Shown: positions 1-8,353, counted from the first letter of the stretch. The stretch: 64,000 nt of DNA from Ferrimonas gelatinilytica (GCF_039544205.1 NZ_BAABLF010000008.1:1-64000); one strand, 5' to 3'. Numbers and translations are program-made. The notes: generated by a model from the sequence alone, not told the origin.

Positions 1-9
1 CTGCGCCAT
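1..9 (-). CDS. 5' end of a gene running off the left edge (3 codons visible)
   Basis: Reading the minus strand, ATG GCG CAG begins at position 9 and is preceded by a strong Shine-Dalgarno (AAGGAG, 6 nt before the ATG). Only Met-Ala-Gln is visible, so the product cannot be named. A promoter-like element and a 12-bp palindrome lie directly upstream. The gene points the same way as the halogenase/SapC/TonB operon and is the next gene after it, so it may belong to the same sugar-utilisation locus. That link is inference from position only. Confidence 0.6.
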
Positions 10-39
10 GTTCACTCCTTTGTGGGTCGGCTGTTAGTT

Positions 40-51
40 TTGGTCGACCAA
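40..51. promoter_or_regulatory. 12-bp perfect palindrome, candidate operator
   Basis: TTGGTCGACCAA is a perfect palindrome with a central CG. It sits immediately downstream of a candidate -10 box, at the expected transcription start of the gene that begins at position 9. This is a typical repressor position. A 10-bp inverted repeat (9-18 with 71-80) also brackets the region. No specific regulator is claimed. Confidence 0.4.
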
Positions 52-52
52 C

Positions 53-81
53 AGTATTCCGACTCGCACGGGAGTGAACAA
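53..81 (-). promoter_or_regulatory. candidate sigma-70 promoter for the gene starting at 9
   Basis: On the minus strand TTGTTC (76-81) and AATACT (53-58) are separated by 17 nt, a plausible -35/-10 pair. The predicted start falls near position 46, inside the palindrome at 40-51. Confidence 0.4.
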
Positions 82-703
82 CCTCCTGAAAGATTACATC
101 TAGGTCCTAAGAGCCGGATCCCCAGGCCTAAAGGAGCTGATGAACCGGCATCAAAAAAGCACTAACTGATTTACTGGATTAGTATTGAGCACAGATTGAA
201 GTGTCCCGCCGCTTATGGCCGACTAGGCCGCTCCAGTGCATCCCTGCACGCTCGGCATTTATGCTTCCTGCATGGCAGAACGCCCGAACGGAGCCACTTA
301 GGACAAGGCCTGAGGCCAGGGTGAAAACCCAAGGTTTGAACGCGAAGGCAGGATGCCGAAGCTGGACTTTAGCGCGCAGCAGGGACTGCGCAGCGATAAA
401 GCCGAAGTGGTGCGTGAAGACAGGGTGAAAGCCAAATGCTTGAACGCGCAGGCAGGAAGCCGAAGCCGGGCTTTGCCGCGAAGCAGGGATAGCATAGCGT
501 CAAAGTCGACTCGCGCCAGTGCCGCAGGCTCAAGCGGTGAGAGTGAGGATAAGCGACGACCGGAGGCAAAGGGCCGCGCTTTATGAAGAGAAGGAGGGGC
601 AGAGCCGCTTTTGTTGTTGCAGGCAACCCGGCAAAGCGGCGTCCTGTGAATTTGACGGTCTAGTTAGAGGTTAATGGCAACAACACTGAACTCTGACACG
701 GTC
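82..703. other. noncoding region with imperfect repeats
   Basis: About 620 bases lie between the promoter of the left-edge gene and the terminator of the halogenase operon. Several overlapping short reading frames exist on both strands. None has a convincing ribosome site or recognisable product, and they run through repeated DNA, so I treat the stretch as noncoding. It holds the tandem repeat at 317-512 and a sequence at 100-115 that recurs with one mismatch at 6509-6524. Confidence 0.6.
317..512. repeat. two imperfect tandem units, 104-bp period
   Basis: The unit starting CAGGGTGAAA at 317 recurs at 421. Shared blocks in the same order include TTGAACGCG, AGGCAGGA, GCCGAAGC, AGCAGGGA and AGCG followed by a purine-rich stretch. 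The copies differ by scattered substitutions and a 1-nt indel. No coding frame is shared convincingly. It may be a genome-wide intergenic repeat family, which cannot be tested here. Confidence 0.6.
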
Positions 704-737
704 AAAAAAGGGCCCCACGCTTGGCGTGGGGCCCTTT
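704..737 (-). terminator. rho-independent terminator of the halogenase operon
   Basis: A 14-bp stem (707-720 pairing with 724-737) has a 3-nt loop and is GC-rich at its core. On the minus strand it is followed by a T tract. It lies about 20 bp after the halogenase stop codon. Confidence 0.9.
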
Positions 738-754
738 AGGTTCAAGCGGGCAAA

Positions 755-2278
755 TCAGATCCGCTGCAGGCCGTGACGGCGGATCTTCTCCAGCAGCGTC
801 CGATGGGGGAGCAACCGCTCGCCGGCCTGCTGCCGCTGGGCCTCCAGGCGCTCTGCCGCCCGGCTCGCCTCGACCCCCTCTTCCAGTCGCTCAGGATCGA
901 CCCGCGTATCAAACTCCATGCCGTAAAGCACATAGAGGTAGTTCTCCAAGTTGAACACCTCCAGCGTGCTGGCGAAGTCATAGGCCGCCGGCAGGGTATG
1001 GCGCCAATGGGCCAGATCCGCCTTCAGGCGTTCCGACCAGCTGGCCGGGTCCCGGTTGTCACGCCAGAAGTTGGAATCATCCCGGTCGGACAGCACGTAG
1101 TGAAGCTTGATGAAGTCGATCACCCGCTCCCAGGCATGTACCACCCGGGCATTGAACCTCGGCGCTGCGGTGGCCATTGCCTCCCCATCCATCGGCAACT
1201 GCTCCGCCAGCATCCTTGAGAGCAGGTCAAACAGCAGCAGTCCGGTGGCTTCTAGGGGTTCGACAAAACCGCCGGAGAGGCCGATGGCCACACAGTTGCC
1301 CCGCCACGCCTGGGCCCGGTACCCCACCTTCATCTCGATGGTGCGACAGGGGATCCCCTCCGCCACCGGCCCCAGGTACGCCCTCAACTGCCGCTCCGCG
1401 TCGGCATCACTCAGGTAGCGGCTGGCGAAGACATGGCCCACGCCACGGCGGCCGGTCAGACCGATGTCCCAGATCCAGCCCGCCTCCATCGCCGTGGAGA
1501 GGGTATGACAGGGGATGGGCGCATCCGGGTCGTCGTAGGGCACCTGGATCGCCAGGGCCCGATCCACCAGCAGGGTATCGCCCCGGTCGCACCAGGGTAC
1601 CCCCAGCGCATCCCCAATCAACCGAGCCGCGAAGCCACTGCAATCGATGTAGAGATCCCCCCTGATGGGACCCTCGCTGGTCACCAGGGAGAGAATATTC
1701 TCCCCACCGTCGGTGATCACCTCGGTTACCTCCGCCTGTTTGTGCTTCACCCCCAGGCGCTCGGTCCCGTGCCGGGTTAGCAAGGCGGAAAACTTAGCAG
1801 CGTCCAGGTGATAGGCGTAGTGCGCCGCCCCCTCAAACTCCGGGTGCACCATGGTCTTGGGACCCAGCCCCTGTTCGCACAGGCTAGCCTGCACCCCGAC
1901 CCAGTCGGCATAGCTGCCGGGCCTGCCCTTAGCCAGCCAGCGGGCGGTGGCATCGTGATCAAGGCGGGGATAATCGAAGGGGTGGTAGTAGTGATGGGGC
2001 TGGCCATCGCGGGGCTTTCGCCACTGCTGGAAGCGGATCCCCTGTTTGAAGGTGGCATCGCACTCGCGCAGCAGCTCAGTTTCGCTGATGCCGAGATGAT
2101 GGAGGGTTCGACGCAGGGTGGGGACGGTGCCCTCCCCCACGCCGATGGTGGCGATCTGGGGCGACTCCACCAGGGTCACCCTCAGGTGCCCCTGGTGCTT
2201 CCTCGCCATATGACAGGCAGCAAGCCAGCCGGCGGTTCCGCCGCCGACCACCACCACGTCGCGGATCCGTCCGGTCAT
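755..2278 (-). CDS. tryptophan 7-halogenase family flavin-dependent protein
   Basis: This 507-residue protein belongs to the flavin-dependent tryptophan halogenase family. The N-terminus carries the FAD-binding GGGTAGW motif, then GVGEGTVP and ATFKQGIRF. The lysine in the last motif matches the catalytic lysine of PrnA/RebH-type enzymes. The family's WxWxIP signature appears here as WIWDIGL, lacking the proline. I chose ATG at 2278 because AAGGA lies 6 nt before it; an in-frame TTG at 2284 has no site of its own. The gene follows the SapC-like gene by 9 bp. Homologues next to TonB receptors and SapC genes are common in carbohydrate-utilisation loci, where no halogenation has been shown to my knowledge. 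The substrate is unknown. Confidence 0.85.
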   Translation of the reverse strand: MTGRIRDVVVVGGGTAGWLAACHMARKHQGHLRVTLVESPQIATIGVGEGTVPTLRRTLHHLGISETELLRECDATFKQGIRFQQWRKPRDGQPHHYYHPFDYPRLDHDATARWLAKGRPGSYADWVGVQASLCEQGLGPKTMVHPEFEGAAHYAYHLDAAKFSALLTRHGTERLGVKHKQAEVTEVITDGGENILSLVTSEGPIRGDLYIDCSGFAARLIGDALGVPWCDRGDTLLVDRALAIQVPYDDPDAPIPCHTLSTAMEAGWIWDIGLTGRRGVGHVFASRYLSDADAERQLRAYLGPVAEGIPCRTIEMKVGYRAQAWRGNCVAIGLSGGFVEPLEATGLLLFDLLSRMLAEQLPMDGEAMATAAPRFNARVVHAWERVIDFIKLHYVLSDRDDSNFWRDNRDPASWSERLKADLAHWRHTLPAAYDFASTLEVFNLENYLYVLYGMEFDTRVDPERLEEGVEASRAAERLEAQRQQAGERLLPHRTLLEKIRRHGLQRI

Positions 2279-2287
2279 GGCCAATCC

Positions 2288-3007
2288 TTATTCGGCGTCT
2301 TGCGCGTCCTGCCGGGCTTTCATGTAAGCCAGTCGATTGACCTGCTGCAGGGAGCCCAGGTGGGTGTAGATGGGGCCCAGCATGCCGCGCTTACGCAGAT
2401 CGGCAAACTGCTCATCATCCAGCTCGTTGAGCTTCTTCTCATCCACCATGTAGACACCGTTGAGGCTGATCTCCTGGCCGTTGACACGGATATTCAGGGG
2501 GCGGGTCATTAGCAGGTCCCGCTTGGCCAGTTCCGCCGCGAAGCCCCGGGTCAGCTGGTCTGACTCCACGTACTGGCCCAGCTTCTCCCGACGCTGCTCG
2601 GCGAAGGCGGTCAGTTCGCCCTCGTCGTTAAACAGGGCTTCCCCTTCGCTGTCACCCACCAGGGTGCTGCTCTCGTTGATCGCCATGATCAGGTTATCGG
2701 ACTGCTGCATGTCCGGCACCAGCATCAGCGGGTAGTGGCCCACGGAGGCCGGGATGTAGATCCCGTTCCAGCGCTCTCCAACAAACAGGTTTTCTCCGGG
2801 CTTGAGGCCCATCATCACCACCGCCTGGAACTGGCCGTTTTCGCTGTTCTTGACGAAGATGATGGGGAATTCGGCCGCGGCCTGAACAAACTCATGCACC
2901 ACCACGGGTGCGATATGCTGCTCCTTCACGTGGGCGAAGGTCGGGTCCATCTTGATCTTGGTATTGGCGTGCTTGCTTTTCTGCAGGGGTACGATGGCTG
3001 CGGTCAT
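2288..3007 (-). CDS. SapC family protein
   Basis: This 239-residue protein has the SapC-like layout: an N-terminal segment beginning VPLQKSKHANTKI, then GENLFVGERWNGIYIPASVGHYPLML and a C-terminal LGSLQQVNRLAYMK region. The name comes from S-layer-associated SapC proteins, but the biochemical role is not established. In sugar-uptake loci it recurs with a TonB receptor and a halogenase homologue, exactly as here. No signal peptide is visible, so it is probably cytoplasmic. The start is supported by GGAG about 7 nt upstream. It lies 187 bp downstream of the receptor gene with a terminator between them, so it may have its own promoter or depend on readthrough. Confidence 0.85.
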   Translation of the reverse strand: MTAAIVPLQKSKHANTKIKMDPTFAHVKEQHIAPVVVHEFVQAAAEFPIIFVKNSENGQFQAVVMMGLKPGENLFVGERWNGIYIPASVGHYPLMLVPDMQQSDNLIMAINESSTLVGDSEGEALFNDEGELTAFAEQRREKLGQYVESDQLTRGFAAELAKRDLLMTRPLNIRVNGQEISLNGVYMVDEKKLNELDDEQFADLRKRGMLGPIYTHLGSLQQVNRLAYMKARQDAQDAE

Positions 3008-3151
3008 CCTGTGACTCCATTGTTATTCTGTATGAACCGTTCAGGCTCGACCGAGAACGGCCGGATCCCTCCGGTATTGGCCAGCACGAAGAGAGGGGGT
3101 TGCCCTATCCCGCTTAGGCAAGGGTTCTAAAGTACCGGCATTGCTGAACAG

Positions 3152-3177
3152 AAAAAAGGGGGCATAGCCCCCTTTTT
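3152..3177 (-). terminator. terminator after the TonB receptor gene
   Basis: An 11-bp stem (A5G5C / GC5T5) closes a 3-nt ATA loop, with T tracts in both directions. It lies 18 bp past the receptor stop and 145 bp before the SapC start, so it may make the receptor mRNA more abundant than its downstream partners. Confidence 0.85.
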
Positions 3178-3194
3178 GCTCAGTTTACGACCGC

Positions 3195-5795
3195 TTAGAA
3201 ACGGAAGGCGGCACCCAGGGTGACCATCCGAGCCATTTCATACTCGAAGGCCGGGAAACCGTTAGCAAAAGCGCTGCGATCGGTCTGGAATGCATTGTTA
3301 CCGAACTGCTTGGAGCTCTCCTCGGTCAGGTTGACCCCGTCCAGGGTGATATCGAAGAAGTCGGTGACCCGCCAGCGGGCAGAGAGATCCAGGGTGCCGT
3401 AGTCGTCGTGCAGACGGTTACCGTAGGCACCGGACTCGCGGATCATGTACTCATCACGCCAGGCGTAGGAGAGGCGCACCTCGAACCAGTCGTTCTCGTA
3501 GTAGCCCGTCACGTTGTAGCTGTGCTTGGAGCTGTTGGAGAGGAAGGGGTTGCCGTCGGCAAACACATCTTCACCGGTTTCGGTATCGGTGTAGGTGTAG
3601 TTGACGATGGCGCCCAGGCCGTTATCGAAGTCCTGCTGGTACTGCAGTTCCACCCCGTTGATCTCTGCGGAGGGACCATTGTCCTTCTGCTGAACGGTCC
3701 AGAGGATCTCATCGGGATCCAGAGCGCCACCGAAGTCGACCCCGCCCTCACCGTTCTCAAACGGGCCGGACTCGGTAATGGTCACGAAGTTGGACACATC
3801 CTTGCGGAAGTAGGTGGCGGAGAGCAGGGAGCTGTCGGTGAAGTACCACTCCAGACCCAGATCGTACTGGTTGGCGATAAAGGGCTTGAGGCCGACATTA
3901 CCGACGATCCAGAACTGGTTATTGGGCACACCATCGTTGGCACCGGTCACCTGGGGGTTGACGTACATGTCGACGTACTGGGGACGGGCCATCACCCGGG
4001 CAGCGGAGAAACGCAGGATGACATCAGCGGACACGTTGTAGGCGGCGTTGAAGCTGGGCAGGACCTCGGTGTAATCCGCGTCGGCCTCGGTTTTCTTGCC
4101 GTCGTTGTAGTAGACAGAGGTGGCATCGGTGCCGACGAAGCGCAGGCCGAAGTTACCGCGCAGGCCGTCGGCATCGTAGCTTGCCATAGCGTAGAGGGCG
4201 TAGTTGTCCTCCTGAATCTCGGAGTAGGAGGAGAGATCTTCCTGTTCGCCGATGATGCTGGAGCGGGCCCAGGCCTTGAGCGCATCCGGGTTAACCTTGA
4301 GGAACTCGTAGTCACCGGCACCGGCTTCGATCAGGCCCGCATTGACGGAGGCGGTATCGATGACGGTGTTGAAGCTCTCATCCTGGATGAAGTCAAAGCG
4401 ACGGCTGGTGGTTTCGTGCTGGGCGTAGCGGGCACCGAACTTCAGCTCGGTGAGGGCACCAAACTCCACCGGTACGGTGAAATCGATCTGGCCATAGGTT
4501 TCGTCATCGGTCTTGGGGGTGCGGTTGAAGTTGGCACCGGTGCCCATCGCCAGGCTGCCCGGGTCGTAGCTGCCCATGTCGAAATCACCCAGGTCCCAGG
4601 TCTGTTTGCCGCCGGTGAAGTCGTAACGGGCGTCGGTCAGGGCAAAGCCGCCGGAGCCGTCATCCACCACCATCTCAAAGTCGGTACCACCGGTGGAGGT
4701 GGTATCGCCAAGCTGCACCTTGACGCTGTAGTTATCCGCCATGTACTCCAGGGTCAGGTCGATCACGTCGGAGTTCATGGTCGCTTCCCGGGGCCGGGCC
4801 TGGTAGTAGGCCAAGTTCAGCGGGCCGGCGATCTGAGTACCGGAACCTTCACCCGGGGCATCGCCACCACAGAGACCGCAGCCGCCCAGCCAGGAGGTCT
4901 CATCCCAGTTGCCGGACCAGGAGGTGTCGGCCTGCGTCAACCACAGCGCGTAGTTGGTGTTGTTGGCCTCCATCTTCATGTCGATGTAGTTCAGGACGAT
5001 GTTCCAACGGTCGGTCGGGGCCCACTGCAGGGTCGCGCTAACAGTGGAACGCTCACGGTCCTGTTCGAAAGCCACCGGACCGGCACCCCACTCCCAGAAC
5101 GCTTCGTTGCCCTGACGCTGCAGGCTGCGCTCCTGGAACACACCGCCGATCATGAAGCCGAAGGTCTCTTTGTCGTTCTTCCAGCTGCCCAGAACGGAGG
5201 CCTGGGGATCCCACTCCTCGGAGTCGGACTGGTAGAGACCGTTCACGGAACCAAAGAAGGAGTACTTGTCGAGGTCGAGCGGTTTGCGGGTGTTCACCAC
5301 CACGGTGCCACCGATGCCGCCTTCCAGCAGGTCTGCCTGGGCGCTCTTGTACACCTCGAGGGCGCCGACAATCTCGGAGGGCAGCAGCTCGTAGTTAAAG
5401 GAACGCTTGGCGGGCTCCAGTACGAACCAGCCGGTGGAGGCCACGTTCTGACCGTTGAGGGTAGTCAGGGTCAGGTCATCGCCAGCACCACGGATGGAAA
5501 CCGAGGCCCCTTCACCAAACTGGCGCTGGATGGTCACACCGGGGATCCGCTGCAGCGACTCGGCCACGTTGCGGTCCGGGAACTTGCCCACGTCCTCGGC
5601 GGTGATGACATCCACCACGCTGTTGGAAAAGCGTTTTTCATTCAGGTTGGCTTGCTGGGAAGCACGCAGGCCGCGCACTTCGATAGTTTCAACGTTGCTG
5701 GTGTCCACCTCTTCCGCCATGACCGGCGTGGTGGCCCCCAATGCGACGGCGATGGAGCTCGCCAACAGGTGGTGTTTGAATGTTACTGAGGCCAT
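3195..5795 (-). CDS. TonB-dependent outer-membrane receptor, probable saccharide uptake
   Basis: This 866-residue receptor has a signal peptide ending at VMAEE and a TonB-box-like VETIEVRG. A plug domain follows (roughly residues 50-165, with DVGKFPDRNVAESLQRIPG), then a 22-strand beta-barrel ending in ...LGAAFRF with the terminal Phe expected for outer-membrane insertion. The plug resembles the large TonB family of Xanthomonas, Caulobacter and Alteromonadales that imports oligosaccharides. ATG 5795 follows AGGAAGGGG; a TTG one codon earlier is less likely. A NagR-like palindrome lies about 55 bp upstream, so the likely cargo is N-acetylglucosamine or chitin oligosaccharides. The receptor call is firm; the substrate is an inference. 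Confidence 0.92.
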   Translation of the reverse strand: MASVTFKHHLLASSIAVALGATTPVMAEEVDTSNVETIEVRGLRASQQANLNEKRFSNSVVDVITAEDVGKFPDRNVAESLQRIPGVTIQRQFGEGASVSIRGAGDDLTLTTLNGQNVASTGWFVLEPAKRSFNYELLPSEIVGALEVYKSAQADLLEGGIGGTVVVNTRKPLDLDKYSFFGSVNGLYQSDSEEWDPQASVLGSWKNDKETFGFMIGGVFQERSLQRQGNEAFWEWGAGPVAFEQDRERSTVSATLQWAPTDRWNIVLNYIDMKMEANNTNYALWLTQADTSWSGNWDETSWLGGCGLCGGDAPGEGSGTQIAGPLNLAYYQARPREATMNSDVIDLTLEYMADNYSVKVQLGDTTSTGGTDFEMVVDDGSGGFALTDARYDFTGGKQTWDLGDFDMGSYDPGSLAMGTGANFNRTPKTDDETYGQIDFTVPVEFGALTELKFGARYAQHETTSRRFDFIQDESFNTVIDTASVNAGLIEAGAGDYEFLKVNPDALKAWARSSIIGEQEDLSSYSEIQEDNYALYAMASYDADGLRGNFGLRFVGTDATSVYYNDGKKTEADADYTEVLPSFNAAYNVSADVILRFSAARVMARPQYVDMYVNPQVTGANDGVPNNQFWIVGNVGLKPFIANQYDLGLEWYFTDSSLLSATYFRKDVSNFVTITESGPFENGEGGVDFGGALDPDEILWTVQQKDNGPSAEINGVELQYQQDFDNGLGAIVNYTYTDTETGEDVFADGNPFLSNSSKHSYNVTGYYENDWFEVRLSYAWRDEYMIRESGAYGNRLHDDYGTLDLSARWRVTDFFDITLDGVNLTEESSKQFGNNAFQTDRSAFANGFPAFEYEMARMVTLGAAFRF

Positions 5796-5847
5796 CAATT
5801 TCCCCTTCCTTGTGCTTGTTATCGTCTGTCACTTCGGTTCCATGGCA

Positions 5848-5865
5848 AATGACAGCGTTGTCATG
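5848..5865. promoter_or_regulatory. LacI-family operator resembling the NagR box
   Basis: AATGACAGCGTTGTCATG is a palindrome with the central CG typical of LacI/GalR operators. It fits the AATGACARCGYTGTCATT pattern I recall for NagR boxes at 17 of 18 positions. Outer arms GTTCCAT (5837-5843) and ATGGAAC (5867-5873) enclose it. It sits between the TonB receptor start and its upstream region, where a repressor would block transcription. Confidence 0.6.
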
Positions 5866-5873
5866 GATGGAAC

Positions 5874-6677
5874 ATAAATTACACAACGCCATCAAAAAGA
5901 TCCATTTTTTCACACAGATTTTTAACGTCTCAGAATCATGCGCTTAGGTGTTTTTTTCGCACAAGGAGGAGGAGAGCGTGGTTTTCCCGCTGCGGGGGTA
6001 ACCGACGAATTTGCTTATATTTGCGCCAAAACCCGGCGGACAGAGGGGCCTCAAATGAAAGTAGGAAATTTTCACCCCCAGGTGCGATGCGGCGATCTCA
6101 CCGAGGTTTCGGAATTACCAAGAATAAATGTCTCGTACATCACTGCATGAGTTACACAAGGTGCCAGCGCGAGATAATCCGAATGAAAGCGGGTAACGGT
6201 TTTGCAAGAAATGAACTCGGTTGCGCCCCCAAGGCTTCGCAGGCGCACCGCCACCGCGCGTCCGGGTGCACCGTCTCCCTGTTAACCCCAATGTAAATAT
6301 TGCGATACGAGATCAGTGATGGACGAAATTGTTGCCGGCGGTGATGCTGGAGGAATGGAGCGCGGGGCAGGTATGGCCGGACTCTGGCGATGCCAGGAAC
6401 CTAAATCACTGTTGCGAATTGTGCTGCCCCCACCTGCGTTGAAGATGACTGGGCGCAGTGGGGCGAGGCGCACTGAGGTACTAGGGACTAGGAACTAAGA
6501 TCTGGTTCCTAGATCCTAAGAGCCAGGGCTTCTTGGCGTATGCAAACCTGGAGCATAGTAAGGACCGGCGATTTAGAAGCCACGGCCTCCTTTCTATCGA
6601 ACCGCACCTTTTCCTATCTCCCTGGACTGATGCCGGCGCCCCTGAGCACACTGCGTCAAGGACGAACCGGGCTCCCC
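5874..6677. other. long intergenic region between the TonB receptor and ruvX
   Basis: About 800 bases carry no gene I can support; short frames on both strands lack ribosome sites and family resemblance. The first 60 bases are AT-rich and must hold the receptor promoter, though no clean -35/-10 pair stands out. An inverted repeat CTAGGAAC/GTTCCTAG (6488-6495 with 6505-6512) runs into a 16-mer (6509-6524) shared with 100-115. No terminator is obvious after ruvX. Confidence 0.5.
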
Positions 6678-7094
6678 CTATCCGTACAGCGATTCGAAAT
6701 AGCTTTCGATGATCACCGCCGCCGACTGGGCGTCTACCGCCCCCTTGGAGAGGGCGCGATATCCCCCCTGCTCAAACAGGCGGGCGCGGGCATCTGTGGT
6801 GGTGAGACGCTCATCCACGGTCACGGTCTCCAGCCCGAAGCGGCCATGGAGCCGGTTGGCAAACTTACGCGCTGCCCGGGTGACATGCTGCTCGGTACCG
6901 TCCATGTTCAGCGGCAGGCCCACCACCAGCTTGTCCGGTTGCCACTCCTGGATCAGCCGAGCAATATCCTCCCAATTTGGGATCCCGTCCTGCGCCTTGA
7001 TCCCTTTGAGCGGGCGGGCGGTGCCTGTCACCGTCTGCCCCACCGCCACCCCGATGCTCTTAGTACCGAAATCAAACCCTAAAACTGTGCTCAT
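6678..7094 (-). CDS. ruvX: RuvX/YqgF family pre-16S rRNA nuclease
   Basis: This 138-residue RNase H-fold protein begins with the family's FDFGTKSIGVA motif. It continues with VGLPLNMDGTE and VDERLTT, the conserved acidic and basic blocks of YqgF. The family matures the 5' end of 16S rRNA and was also proposed to act like a Holliday-junction resolvase. The ATG at 7094 overlaps the yqgE stop as ATGA, indicating translational coupling; longer in-frame extensions would run into yqgE. In many gammaproteobacteria pilT follows, but here about 10 kb of other genes intervene. Confidence 0.95.
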   Translation of the reverse strand: MSTVLGFDFGTKSIGVAVGQTVTGTARPLKGIKAQDGIPNWEDIARLIQEWQPDKLVVGLPLNMDGTEQHVTRAARKFANRLHGRFGLETVTVDERLTTTDARARLFEQGGYRALSKGAVDAQSAAVIIESYFESLYG

Positions 7095-7654
7095 GAGTGC
7101 CCTACATCCGATGAGATCTGCCACACATCGACGCCAAGACGACGGGTCGCCAGCTCCCAGCGCTGGTCGTGCGGTACGTTAAAGAGCAGATCGGGATCCG
7201 CTGGTATGGTCAACCAGGCGTTCTCCGCCAGCTCCTGCTCCAGCTGGCCCGCATCCCAACCGGCATACCCCAGCGCAACCAGGGCATGTCGAGGTGCCCT
7301 ATCGCTGCCCAGGGTCGCCAACACATCCTTGGAGGTGGTCAACATCAGCCCCTCCGGCAGCGGGTGACTGGAACTCAGCCCCTCCATAGCGCTGTGCAGA
7401 ACAAACCCGCGATCCGGTTTGATCGGCCCCCCCATCAATACCTGGTTAGCCACGCCGGGAGGCAGCACGAAGTCCGACTCCTTGACCGACATCTGCCGCA
7501 GCAGATCATCCAGGGTGACATCCACGGGCCGGTTGATGATCAGCCCCATGGCCCCCTCGTCACTGTGTTCGCATAGGTAGGTGACCGAGCGGGTGAAGTA
7601 GGGATCCTTCAGTGACGGCATCGCGATCAGCAGATGATGTTCAAGACTTTTCAT
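7091..7654 (-). CDS. yqgE: YqgE/AlgH family protein
   Basis: This 187-residue protein of the UPF0301 family begins with the family pattern HHLLIAMPSLKDPYF and contains MGLIINRP, VLMGGPIKPDRGFVLH and GYAGWDAGQLEQE. The function is unsettled (AlgH was linked to alginate regulation), but the pairing with ruvX is nearly universal. ATG 7654 is preceded by GGAGGGG. An upstream ATG at 7669 reads through that ribosome site and is unlikely. It overlaps ruvX by 4 bp. Confidence 0.95.
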   Translation of the reverse strand: MKSLEHHLLIAMPSLKDPYFTRSVTYLCEHSDEGAMGLIINRPVDVTLDDLLRQMSVKESDFVLPPGVANQVLMGGPIKPDRGFVLHSAMEGLSSSHPLPEGLMLTTSKDVLATLGSDRAPRHALVALGYAGWDAGQLEQELAENAWLTIPADPDLLFNVPHDQRWELATRRLGVDVWQISSDVGHS

Positions 7655-7686
7655 AATCCCCTCCGACATGGCATGGTGCCATTTTG

Positions 7687-8013
7687 CTAGCCTCCAGCGA
7701 GCTTGACCCGGTAACCCTTCTGCTCCAGGAGCCCCTGAACCTTGGCTCGGTCATCGCCCTGGATCTCGATATCAAACCCCTTAACGGACCCACCGCAACC
7801 CAGCTTCTTCTTAAGCTCGGCCGCCAGGGTTTTAAGCGCGGGGGCATCGAGGGCCAAACCGGTGATCACCATGGCGCCTTTTCCTTTGCGCCCTTTTCGC
7901 TCCATCCGGATCCGAACCACCCCATCGCCCTCGGGAACGACCTCTGCAGCCGCCTCGGGCCGGATCCGTCCCCCATCGGTGCTGTATACCAGTTGAGAAT
8001 CTTTCACGCGCAT
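7687..8013 (-). CDS. yciH: YciH/SUI1 family translation-initiation-like protein
   Basis: This 108-residue protein is homologous to eukaryotic eIF1 (SUI1). The core reads GLALDAPALKTLAAELKKKL, then GCGGSVK and IEIQGDDRAKVQGLLEQKGY, the diagnostic SUI1 signature. The E. coli homologue is a stress-associated factor affecting translation initiation. A glycine/lysine-rich linker (RKGRKGKGAM) precedes the domain. It lies 32 bp upstream of yqgE in the same direction, taking the position usually held by gshB. The ATG at 8013 has only a close-set AGAGG. Confidence 0.9.
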   Translation of the reverse strand: MRVKDSQLVYSTDGGRIRPEAAAEVVPEGDGVVRIRMERKGRKGKGAMVITGLALDAPALKTLAAELKKKLGCGGSVKGFDIEIQGDDRAKVQGLLEQKGYRVKLAGG

Positions 8014-8353
8014 CCTCTGTCTGCGGATTGTTCATTAGGGCCATTGTACCAAATTCCCCGGTGCGCCGGTCCCCCCGATAAGACGGTCGGGCCTTACCGA
8101 GACGCCATCAACGCTGTCCGAATTCGGCAGCCAAGCTCCGCTCAACGCCCACCCGCGCGACTCTGGCCCGAGCTTGAATCCAAGCTGTTCAAAACGTCAG
8201 TGGGAAAAGGAAAAGGGTTGCGGTGTGATGATGGGGCTGCTTTGATACCGTCATCGTATTGGCTTCATTCGCCATGGCCGAGGCCCTGGGAAACAAAAGA
8301 GGCGGCTTCGCGGTCTATGCTCTTAAGTAGCAGGAAAAAAGGCAGGTAATAAC
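8014..8353. other. divergent intergenic region
   Basis: These 340 bases separate divergent yciH and the DUF4136 lipoprotein gene and must contain promoters for both. I see no clear -35/-10 pair, repeat or RNA gene. Overlapping frames here are shadows. Confidence 0.4.

Noticed and set aside
201..626. Four overlapping short frames in the left intergenic region
   Set aside because: They overlap one another on both strands, run through the tandem repeat, and lack ribosome sites and any family similarity.
3408..5789. A 793-codon open frame on the plus strand opposite the TonB receptor
   Set aside because: It is the complementary shadow of the receptor gene: Gly/Val/His-rich composition, no family resemblance and no ribosome site. 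The minus strand encodes a complete recognisable receptor.
5938..6498. Several 60-90-codon frames between the TonB receptor and ruvX
   Set aside because: There is no supporting ribosome site, signal or domain, and their compositions resemble random translation.
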